From Aphrophora alni (taxonomy: Eukaryota; Arthropoda; Insecta; Hemiptera; Aphrophoridae), in the NCBI GenBank assembly GCA_963513935.1, contig OY740769.1:39211120-39275119 (forward strand): a DNA stretch of 64,000 nt, given 5' to 3'. Below the pieces are notes generated by a model. That model was not told the origin of the DNA, did not search any database, and was given only the letters and a program-made list of their open reading frames with translations. Positions 12,801 to 25,542 of the stretch are shown here, in pieces. A program made the position numbers and the translations under genes. Within the stretch, counting starts at the first letter, position 1. Each line of letters opens with the position of its first letter.

Positions 12801-15800
12801 AATAGAAATATATTTTGTCACAAAGATTATAAAATCAGTCATAACGTAGAATCCTTTAAATTTCGACAGATCATTAAATTGTGAATGAGAACGTGTGAAT
12901 AATGAGTAGAGATTGGATCCCTATACAAATACACTATTATATAATGGAGCGAGAGAGATTTCAAATTATCAGGCTTGAAAGACGTGCAACACAAAAGGAT
13001 TTCGTGGTAAAGAGGAAAGATGAGTGCTTTCAGATAGGAGGAAAACAATCAAAATGTAGAGACGGGGAGTTCTAGATGAATAGAACTACACTTTATTATC
13101 CTAATCGCTGTGCTAATTCCTTTCTTATTAATTTTCCGATAGTTTTAAATTGAGTTTTAAGAATTATTATAAAAATAATACATTATAATGGGATATCAAA
13201 TTCACAAAAGCAAAATTGATAGCCAATATTTACTAAGCGCTACCTAATAAACTCATTACATTATTCCTTGATAGGTACAAACTAATTTATCAATTGGATG
13301 ATCGAGATTCACAAATATATATATATATATATATTGCATCTGATTTATTCATTTAATAAATACATAAATATGTAAATTGTATGAGAATTGTGTTAATTAC
13401 AATAGAAATATAATATTTCATATTATATTAAAAATATAATATTTATTATGGTATAGATATTTCCCTTTTGAATTTTTTACGTATTTTTCTGGGTAACGAG
13501 ATCCATATTTTAGATAATCTAAGCCTGCATAATTTGGAAAAAAAAAATTTGTAGAGAGTTTACTAACATATAATTACATATATAGATTTTCTAAAAAATG
13601 GAGCTTGTTACCCAGAAAAATATGTCGGTATATATTTAAAAACGGGGTCAATTTGACAAATTTAAGAAACTTTTACAGCATGCCACATTAGCTCATTCTT
13701 TGCACAGTTACATACTTTATTCAATTATGTCTATCCTTTATTTTTACGATAAAGTTCAATTTAAGCGTATAAATCAGCAATGAAAGCTGTACAAATTGGA
13801 ATGTTAGCAACATTTTATATTTTAACTAGATTTCACAATTCATTGAATATGGTTTTACTTTATCTTCTTATTATGTAGGAAATGCATGAGCAATTAGTTG
13901 ATAATTAGGACAAATAATTAGTTATCTACATACATCATTGTAAAGGACGATATTGTTAAACTCTTGAAAACACACAATTAGCAACGATGGACCTATCTTT
14001 TAAGCGTATAAACTGTGATAATAGTTGTGTTTTTAAATATGAAATTCATTAACAATCGATTTCGTGAAAATATAGTCTAAAGGAATTAATTTAGGCTATA
14101 TAACTACTCCTAAAACGGTATAAACGGCATGTTTAGACGATATTTCCAATCTTAATTTGATGAATACTCTGTAGCTTCATAGAAAATATAAGGTGCTATT
14201 TCATATTTCAACGGAAATTTTATGCAAATATTAGCATATAAAAAAGGAATATTATTCATCCTATGTTCTATCTATTAAAGCTTAAGTATAATTTTCTTCA
14301 ATCCCTACGCTAAAATTGTATGACATTTATTTAACGTATATAAATTTATAAAACGAAACGCCTTATATAACATAAGGCATGAGAGGACATACGCGGCTAA
14401 TAAATTATTATAAGGTTAATCACACCAAACGTTACGGGGAATATTAAAAAAATCTTTTTACCCGTTAAAATTTAAAGCTAATTTCATTCTTTATATTTGA
14501 ACGATGCGATTGAAACTGTGTTTCATTTCAAAATTTAATTGTATAATATTACTGATACTGTAATATATTTACATAAATTAAACTTTGAATAATTTAAACA
14601 ACTTTCAACATTTAACACTACAATTTTAAGTCGTAAACAGTTTATAGGACAAATATATACCAATGAAACCGCAGAATCATGTACAACTGTTGCAATTCAA
14701 TATAGATAACATATATTATATAATGTTTAAACAAAGTTAAAGTTACTATAAAGTATAAATTTATATTTTGTAACAATAATATATTGTAAATCGTCCGGCC
14801 AGCAGCTAACATACATACGTTGACGGTGTTCTGAACCACAGTTGTTGTAGTATTGTATTCAACAGTTTTGTATACCTTCGGAGGATATAAATTTTCCTGG
14901 AAATAGTGTATATGTGCTCTTTTATAAGACTAAATACTATACTACAATGTAGAATGTAACAATAAATAAAGTTAGATCCACAGCAACCATATTTACAATG
15001 TCCGTCTAGTTATTCCTGATTTATTCCCGTTGAGACGAATAATGTAATTAATTATTTTCTCCTTACTAAAATGATAAAATATAGCTGCATTCATCCTCTC
15101 TCTGTCAAATCTCCTCTTTGTGACGTCTTTTCTCCAGGCTATAGACACAAACAAAGTAATACAGAAGTAGAGTACCCAAAACATTACCACGATTTTTTTT
15201 TTTGAATTACCAGATCCGGAGAAAAAAAATAATCTGTGTAATACAAACTGTACCGAAAACATTGATTTTGTGTGCATTTATACTGGGTATGGTTGTTTCC
15301 AAAGTACATACTTTAAGGAACATTAAATATCTGACGTTCGAAGAAGAAACGAATACCGTTCTACACGTTTTTGGACGCTACGTAACATGTCAGTATTTTT
15401 AAAATTTAGGAACAATACAAATTTGTAGAATGTTACTAATCAGGAATTCAAAATCGAATGAAATTAATTTGTTGAATACCTGGCGTTTAGATTAGACTAT
15501 AGCCAGGAAAAACACGAAAATTTGTTTACAGTTTATTATCTTATCATGTCATTAACTAACGTCTGCATTGGCAATAATCATTGACAGTTGTATCATATTT
15601 GCAATAGCATTGTCATGCAATTTGTAGATAATAACCAATTAAAACAGCAGCTCTTTTTAAATTTTCGGATTTATTTTCTCGTGATGCTAAAAAAATAATT
15701 AAAACTAGCATGCAAACTAACTATGGGTGAAATATTAGTTTAAATCCGATTATTAAAACTATTATAGAGGATTTCGTTTTCTCTACTTTGATGTCATGTT

Positions 15801-18800
15801 TTGTATAATTTTATTTCAAGTTATAAAAATTGTATTGTTTCTTTAAAACTCGTGTTGACTGTATTAGATACAATAATAAAATTAGATCGTTGTAAAAAGT
15901 AAAAAAGTGTTATTCTGGAAAAGAAACCTGAATTAGTAATTCAGTCGACATTTCTGGTTATTGATTTGACCGTCGATGGGATTAACTTTCCTATTAACTT
16001 ATACAACCAAACATTTATATAAAACGTGAGTAAAATAGTGAACAAATATTGACATATTGTTTACTAACATAATATACACCCTGTCAAAACTGGTGGAAGT
16101 TCCTCTAAAGTTTAGAAACGGTGGAACATTTCATAGGCTGTTTGTCATTGGCTAAATGATGAAGATTACAATAACTACAAATCTATATATACGTTAACAA
16201 TAACTGTTAACGTTACTGACCTGTATCGGTGTCTGTTTTGTCATCTTTATCTAACCATTGAGGAGTGGTAGGTGATACTCCTCCAGACACGTTCAGTCGA
16301 CGTCCAGCTACAGCAAGGTTAGGAGATTCTGAATACAGTTCTTCCTCTCTAAAGACATCAGCACGGACTGCGTAATCGTCAACATCATCGATGGAATCTG
16401 TGTCAGTTTCATCGTCTAACAGTCGGGATACATATCTCTCCTCGAGTACTCTACGAGGAACTGTCAAAAATAGATAAAATTATATTAATATATGTGAATA
16501 TGGGGTATTTATTTAAACTACTATTGTTGTAATTTGTATTTTTTCTCCTGAGTAGACAAAGAACATAAACGACACATATTATACTTTATCTCTGTAAAAA
16601 ATTTAGATAATTTTAGAGTTTATTCCTAAATAGAAATAGGTAAAATCCCATTAACAAAAAAAAAAAAAAACACGATGGAACTCGAATAGTTCTGATTATA
16701 TTTTTACTAAAGAAATTAAAACATCGTAATGATATATCGTTTCTTCATTTGGAATATCGATTTTTCTGTTATTTCTCTCCAGGATACCGAAAATTAAAAC
16801 TTCATATTTTACATTTTTAAATGATGCCCGTTTAAAATTTGTAATGAAAATTTCTTTAAAATCATCATCTCAAAAATTATTATAAGACACGATATATTGT
16901 TAACGTAACGATAAAAAGAAAAGAAAAGATATCTTCATTGTAGAACAAAATATAACAGACTTAACAATAAAAATACATACTATATTTTTTTCATAACTAA
17001 CTATAACCACATGTAGTTTCTTTGTATTAGTAGTGTAACATCTCTTAGAGCCATAATAAATCAAAATAACTGGTACATAAACTTCTGGTCAGTTAATCAA
17101 ATATAAAAAAATACAATAAAAAATGCGTATACCAAATGTATATTCAACCATTTCTGAATTTATACATTTCTATAGAAAAAAAAAACACATACAGACTACC
17201 TAAGAAAAATAAAAAAGTTATCGGACTTATGGTTATAAGTGGTCTTAATTAGTATGTAAGAAATAAAATCCAAAACTTTTTTGTTATGTTCACAATAAAC
17301 TATTTACCTTATTTTCAATAACAATAAATATCCATATCTCTAAATAAAGACATCCCTTACTCATTTTCTTATACAAAGTAAAACTTCACAAATTGATTCT
17401 TGTTATGATAATGTCTTATAAGAGTTCCCTATTGAGAATAATAAAAGATAACAGTAAAAAAATCTATGTTTCTTTTTCGTAATTATTTTAAATAATTCTT
17501 CCAAAACTTTAACAGGGATTTAATGTTTAAAAAAATTAAAATAAAAACGATAAAGCGTTCTTGTATATTATTGCAGTTTCAATGAACTGACATCGTTGAA
17601 TACCGTGTCACCAACAAACCTTATAGATGAGAGATCTTGGAAAGTAATTTAACCAACACCTTTTCATTTCCTCAACAAAATAACAGTATACACCACTTAC
17701 GCACATTTCCATCATTCATTGGACCTTCGCTGTATAGTTAAAATCTTTTATGATATATTCCACGAGAACGGATGTTTTTTTAAATTTTTAATTACGAATA
17801 ACGAATGCACTTCGCCGTCGACGGGATTAATTAACATGGCTGCAAATAATGGATCGTAATCATACAACCTAATCAGCCAGAGCATTGATACGTAGAGGTG
17901 GAGTAGAAGGGCTCTATAGTATAGGCTTTATCCGTCAGGCTGCGCCATCATGATGCGCCATCATGATGCGCAATCGCTTAATACCTCATAACGACCCAGT
18001 ACTTCTATAAAGAAATGAATTTTAAAAAAATTTCTAAGTAATATAGGTCTAAAAACAGATCACTGAGTACTGTAACGGAAAACATAAACATTAACTTATA
18101 GAACATCACTTGTTATGAGATATCTTTAAAGAAAAAAAGAAAGGCATTAACATAACAAAAATAAAGTTTACTTACGACGAAAGTAAAATTTATAAAATTA
18201 TTTGCCACAACTCTAACTAAAGATTTATCACAGAAAGACCCTTTCATTTTTTTAAACCTATGCCAAACAGAAACTCCATAAATTCAACATACATCAATAA
18301 ATAGCAGATATTCAGATAAAATACGTTTATATTCAGATTGACGTTTTTGACATATTCATATGAGAAAAAATATAATAGATTTGACATATATTTTTCAAAT
18401 ATTTGCTAGCTTTTATGTACATGAAAATGATTAAATGTGGTTTCCTAGAGTATATTTGAAGCAAACGATAAAAATTAATCTGAATGCTGGGGTATTTGAA
18501 GAGTGCCACCATACCCTTTCCACCCTTAGACTGGGTACTAAACATAATAACTTAAAAAAGGAACTCATAGCTGAAACTACATCTGTGAGAACAACTATTA
18601 CATATACATTCGTAATAAAAAAAAATTAATAAATAAAAAAATAAAAAGTTGAAAGTAAACGGAACTACGGAAATCTAGAAGAAATGGCAAACAGAAGTTG
18701 AATTGAGATCACATCTGCCGATTAACTAAACAAATATGGGTTCGATATCACATATACACAACTGTTTTAAAGGATAAATTAAGCATTTAGTCTCTCTCAT

Positions 18801-19318
18801 ATATTTCAATAAGTATTAAAACACTATATTAATTGTATGAACAATCAACTAATATCCTAAATTTTAAAACCAGAAAGGTATTTTCAAACTCATGGTCCTT
18901 ATTATATAAAACTCTTGTCCAACCAATAAATACAAAAAAGAGTAAAATTGAAATCCAGCATTTTGAATTAGGAATCGAAAACACAGTAAGAACAATAAAG
19001 AATCAATTACTATAATATGTATACCAAAGACACAAGGAACGCATATTTGATAGAAATCCACCTTCAATGAATCACAAACATAATATTTTAGTAAAATTCT
19101 AAAATATCATTAAGTCTTGCCTAACATGGTTTCCCTAGTTACGCCATTTATTTTACTTAGTCTCAGTTAAGCTACCTCTTTAACTACGTAAAAGGTGAAA
19201 CCAGTTGTCGGTAATAGCTACTCAATAATTTGTGGATTTTTACTGAATATTGTGTTTGTGTTATATGAGTTATAACATGAATATTAACGAGAGCACGCGT
19301 TAGCAATATTGATCACTA

Positions 19319-19377
<59 letters not shown>

Positions 19378-22300
19378 TGTATATGATGTGTATTATTATA
19401 TAATAGTTAGATGATAACGTTTAAACTATCAAACAAAATGATTGTTTGAAAGAGATACACTTCATTGTTTACAACTGACAACATTATGACTATTAAACAA
19501 TCATCAACATCTTCTCTTAATTTAAGTACATTCTAAAAGAAGAAAAGTATTAAATTAAGGTATTTAATTTGAAAGTTATTTAAAAAAAATTAATATAGTT
19601 TTTATGCTATATATTTTTATTTTAATAGTTAATATTTTTTAATATATTTTAATAGTTTAATAGTTTATGCTCTAATAAACTATTTTATAGTTTTATTTAT
19701 TATATTATAGTATTTAAATAAAATACACACAAATACGTACCACAGGTGTAAATTACTTTAAGGTACATTCTGGATTGTTTTGTGCAAGGGTTGCCAAAAG
19801 TTGAGACATCTGCCAATAGATTACATTGCCTCTTTCCATGGCAGATTTTCATCACTGTTTCTGTTGCATAGCTAACCAAACATGCTGAAAATATTATTAA
19901 AATTATTAATGAAGTGAGACAAAGTTTAAGTATACGTTCTTATTTATGATTTTTTTAAAAAATATAGCTAAATTTTAAAGTTCGCATTATATATTTAAAT
20001 ATTCCATTTTATTTTATTAAACCTTTATTAAATGTAAAAACATTTGTGATACGCTTTCATCACTAAATCTTGGATAAGATTTCATAAATTTAGCAAATTT
20101 ATTGGAAAGAAATTAGTGCTGTTTACCGAAAATAAAACATCATACTAAACATATTTTAAGCTATTAACACTTCTAAATAGTCGTTCTCCCCATATTATAA
20201 TTCACAATAACATGTTTTGTTTTGTGTTTGTCCACATAAAATAAGTTAAGTTTTGGATATTGTTACTATTTTTTTTAAATTTAAAAAAATTTATTGAAAA
20301 AAGATAAAAAAAGATCGAAAATGGAATCATTTTATGTTCACTTAAAATAAGATAAGTTTTGGATAATATTAATATTCTTTGTGAATTTTAAAAACGCATT
20401 GAAAAATGATAAAAAATTATTGAAAATGGAATAAAAAAATACTGTCATTTCTAGGGTTACGACAAAAGTAATTTTTACGGTATAAAGTTTACATATTAAA
20501 AGAAAATACACTTTTGTTATTTTTGTAAGGATCTTTAGAACTGGTAGTTAACCATGATAGTATACAATGCAATGTAGGTGTTAATCTATTCTCTTAGACG
20601 GGCATCTATACTCTTCACATTGTAGAGTTTTAAAAATTAACTGAAGATTTTATTCTTAAATTCTAAAACGATTCATAAAACCTGCATTAAAAGAAATGAA
20701 TTTATTAACCGTAAAAGAACCTCTGTGTTTGTGATAGTTCACATAAATGTTCTGAAAATTTATTTTTTAAATAATCTCTCAAAAAACCAAAACTTTTTCT
20801 TAGGTGTAAAATATATTCAATGTAATTTTTACATGTCACGTTCTGTCTTAATTTAGAAAAAAAAAATTTTAGGCAGCTGGTTGGGAATCACTAGAGAGAC
20901 AGTTTTTTTTTGTTTGTTTTATTTGAAATAGGTCCAGTTTTATTTTGAAAATAATTCATCTTTTTTAGGTGTACCTTATCTTTGCTACAATATTTTAAAA
21001 TTATATTAATTTTATGTATTTCAGAATTTAAAAAAGAGCCCATAAATTTGTTTAATAAAGATATTTAAAATATTTCGGCAAAAAAGACATGAATTGTAAT
21101 CTTCTAAGTGTGCTAATAATGGTGTCGAAAAACATTGTCCATTTGGGATTATTAGGAATAGTCTTGATTTTTAACGAACCAATATGGGAAAAGTTATGAC
21201 ATAATTCCTTACAATATTTAATCAGCACTTTGTTGAAACTCACAATATTGATTGACAATTTCAAAAAGAATTACTCAAAAAACAAAACTTTAACTATTAT
21301 ATATTTTTTATCCAGTTAAATAGCTTTCTAAAAACAATCATACCGAAATGCATATCATGCTGTTTAAATTTAATTAATTATATTTTATTACATTTACTGT
21401 AACTTTAAATATATTTAAATGAATTCTGTCAGTATTACCATTGTAACATAAAATATATATTACTAAAATCAATGATATAAAAATTTAATAACAATAATTA
21501 CATTTATTTACATAAGACAACTCACTTTCATCAATAACACCTTGTGGCTGCAGACAACGGACAGTCTCATACTCTGTGCGACCAAAACTGGCAGAATATA
21601 CTGCAACTCTTGAGTTAGGGTTACATCTCATGTGTAGAGTGTCATCCTGACATGTCAGCTTGCTTCTGAACTCATCTGGAAATAAACCAGCTGATTTTAC
21701 TAGGATTCGTTGAACACGTAACATCTGGAATTCTAGGTTAGAATTGGTTAGGTTCTTACGTCGCTAGTTTATCACATAATATAGGCTGGGGATGAGTAAG
21801 TTTTTTATTTAATATAATTATATTAGTTGCCAGGAACTAATAAATATAAAGTAACAACTGAAGAACTAGAGTACATGCTTACAGCGTGAATTTTACAGAG
21901 CTGTTCTAGGTGATAATCAAAGTGCTTTTCACTAATAACTGGCAATTGTTGAGAGCAAATGCGAGTATTTTAAACATATAATATGAATTCAAATAAATAA
22001 ATAATCTACTATTTTTTAAACTAGTGTTCATTAAAATACATTTTAAAATTCCTGGTATAATGTTGTAGTAATATATTTTACATGTTGCATGTTTAATAAA
22101 AAAAATTTAACAACGTGCAAATAAAAAACTCGAAAAAGAAGCCATTATTAATTACATTGTTCTTAATGAGTAAGGCTATATCCAGTTGTTAATTTCTTAA
22201 TATATTTTTTAATAACAATGTTAATAATATCCATAGATTACATATGTATCCTGCGTTAAATTTTGAACAAATGATGTTTTCCATAGACAATTTTTTCGTT

Positions 22301-25158
22301 GAATCCTAATTGCTTCTCTGAAGGTCTTAAAACCATAAACGCAATTAAAAAACTAGAATGCCTGTTTAGTTTCGTAATTACACAAATTAGTGCATCTCCC
22401 CTGCAACAGCTACACATTTTATATACATTCAATATATTATAATACAACATAATATCAATTTCTAATATTATGAATAATAGTGCAATAATCAAAGTATTAC
22501 AAAATACCATGTAAAATAAATAACTTCTTATATCAAAGAAATTAAATCGTTTCTGACAAATACTTGCAATGTATTTTCATAACACGTGATTTATTGCACG
22601 GAAGTAAGACATGTCGCAAGTTTGTGTCGTTTATCAAAATGAACATAGATATGTATCACTGAATATAAATTTCGTACAAATAGTTTTTACAAATAATTTC
22701 TCTAGTTTAAAGTGAACATGAAAAATGGAACCGTTCCCCGTTAAAGTATGTAGTACTATAATAAATTTTAATAATAAACCAACAAAGTTCCTTAAACCAA
22801 ATTTTTGCAACACTAACGTGTTCTCTGCAGTCTTAAAATTCAACTTCATTGTTTGAAATACTATTTGTTTAAATCATCTTAATATATGTTTTATTAAATT
22901 ATATCTTTATAAATGTATTAACATTGAAAATAATAAACGTAGAAATATTTTATGAAAATTAATAATATACACATTGCTTTTATATATTACACCACTGGGT
23001 CCGAAGATAAGTTGTTAAAGGTTATAACTGAATAAAAATGTATTAAAATTTGATGAAATATGTATAGGTCGTTTTTAACAAATTTGTTAACTAGTAAAAT
23101 CTATAAGCGAATTTCGTCATAACAATCTATTTTCAAATTTAATATCATGATTTACCTGACATACATTTTCCCAGTACGTCCTGCATTACAGTCATTTAGT
23201 ACACAGTCCTCTATTCAAAAAAGCTATGTTGCCATGGTGGTGCCAAAAGATGAATAAGTTGGCCAAAATAGTGTATGTCATAATTTGTATATAATTAAGA
23301 TATTTAGAGTTTAAAACAAATTATAAGTAACATGTGTGTTTATATTAACATATTTAATAATAATATAGTCACACATGTTATAATAGTGCTTATGTAAATA
23401 ATAACAAAAAATAATATTATTGTATGCAAAATTTGGAATACATTTCAAATATTACATTTTCTCTTTCAAAATTTACATGAGTAAAGAGGCTTCTAATATT
23501 CATATTATTCTATGTATAGGTCATGGCATTTCGAATAATTCATGAAAAAATGAAGCTAATAGAAATATGATTATGGTTACACTTTTAACGAAACTTCACC
23601 AGTGGTTTCATTAATCCTAAAGTAACATAGTAATTACAAATATTGTTATTGAAATCGTGATTACTCTTATTTTGTTTGTTGTAGTAAACTAAATCGGCAT
23701 ATGATACTACTCTTTCTTCGGGTCGTTAAAGGTTTAATTTTCACAAAATTTTATCAAAATTAGTAGAGTTGATTTTAAGAAATTACTTTTTGTATAACTT
23801 TAATGCATGATTGTTAATATCGTTCCAAAAACATCCTTTATGGATTTATTATTAAGATAGTTTTGTTATAATTCTGTTTCGGACTCCGAGGATATGACGT
23901 ATTAGAAAAAAAAAAAAAAAAACAACAATTAATTAGAATAACGTCAAAACAATCTTTCACATAGCACTTATAAGAGAATAGTTAAAAACATTCATCCGGT
24001 GTCATAAATATATATAAAAAATTGTATAGAAATTATATTAATAACTTAGGCTACTTTTGTAACTCAGAAGTCGTTTAAAATACGTGTTACATTGATCTTT
24101 ATGGTCTACATTTAAGAGACCGGATTTCCGTTGTAACAAAATTTTTATATATTGGTCCCTGACGGTGGTCTCAAATTTCGTGTTACATTACTTATAGTTT
24201 TCGTATGTAAGTAAAAAATTTAGACAGAAATGCCCAGAAAGTTAGCATATATTGAGAAATAGATATCCTGACGAACATTGTGAATATATTTTTATAAAAC
24301 AACAATGGTGAAATTAATTTTATCGTTTGGGCATTCATTGTATATGTTTATGTAATGAAGTTAATGCATTATAGTTACAGTTTATTTTATCCTTGTTGTT
24401 ATTACACTTTATATTAGTATAATAATATTGTTATATATAGATATGCCCAATAATGATTATGTTACCATAAGCCCTGTTCTGAACTATAATATCCATGACT
24501 AATTTTCATCTCTCACGTTTGAAGGGTGATATATCAAACTTTGCATAATATTAGGCGTTATGAGAGCTAAGCAGTCTAAGGCGTGTGATAGTATCGGTAA
24601 GGATACTAACATTAAAAAATTCACTTCTCTTAGGTTTAGTAATGGCGGTTTCATGTCCTCATTAGCTTTATTTGTACGAAGAACAGCTATAAAGCACAAA
24701 CATATTTCACATGATTAGTTGAATACTTACATGGACGGCATTTATACGTAATTTCAATGTACTTGGCATTCCCTGGACATGGTTCCACAGTGAATACTTT
24801 AGGTGAGGAATATATCTTACATTGACGTTTCTTCTGACATTTCTCCACGACACTCTGCAACAAAGAATACTGCGCAGCGTCACTTGTACAGTCATTTCAA
24901 CAATAACTTAGAAAATAATATTATATCCTAAACCTTTTAATTAATATGAAGTACAATGAGGAGACCATATCCTTTATTACAAACGGTCAAAAGGAAAATA
25001 ACGCTAAGTCCATGGTACAGTAAATAACAAAACAAAAATATAAAACCTGTACACCTGGAATTGATGCGAAAATGGTAGAGTCTGTCATAGCTAATGTCTT
25101 TCAATTGAATAACATCAAAATATTCTGTTGTTCAATTGCTACAAGTTCTGTATTACCT

Positions 25159-25221
<63 letters not shown>

Positions 25222-25460
25222 TTTCATTGTCCATAAAATGGTTATTATTCTCAAACCGTCCCTAACAGGTGTAAGCAATAAATAACAGACACACACTGTG
25301 GGAATATTCAATATCACTGTGTAAATCCGTACAAAAACTACGATTTCTAAGATATTTTAACGCTTTAAAATATATTCCAGATAACAATATTTAAAATCAA
25401 TATCTGGGAGGCAATTTATTTAATGAAAATTGTAAAAGTTTTATTTAATGCATACATTGC

Positions 25461-25542
<82 letters not shown>

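Larger units (their letters stand above)
8791..16220 (-). other. eva-1 intron 6
   Basis: A GT-AG intron of 7.4 kb. It holds two Penelope-type terminal repeats (10645-10725 and 11702-11870), a CCTAA array (12024-12043), a short (AT)n (13315-13335) and a 45-bp-arm hairpin (13482-13622). No nested gene is recognised. Plus-strand frames such as 12597-12884 lack recognisable features. Confidence 0.8.
16461..19740 (-). other. eva-1 intron 5
   Basis: A GT-AG intron of 3.28 kb. It holds a GC-richer patch with a 13-bp tandem palindromic motif (17790-17990) and an (AT)n tract (19322-19375). Frames at 18333-19067 on both strands are chance frames. Confidence 0.8.
19885..21525 (-). other. eva-1 intron 4
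   Basis: A GT-AG intron of 1.64 kb. It contains segment C of the duplicated family (20070-20220) and a two-copy tandem duplication of about 105 bp (20236-20440). No gene is seen inside. Confidence 0.8.

Noticed and set aside
24707..24895. 62-codon minus-strand frame
   Set aside because: Out-of-phase shadow of eva-1 exon 3; the true frame gives the SUEL cysteines.
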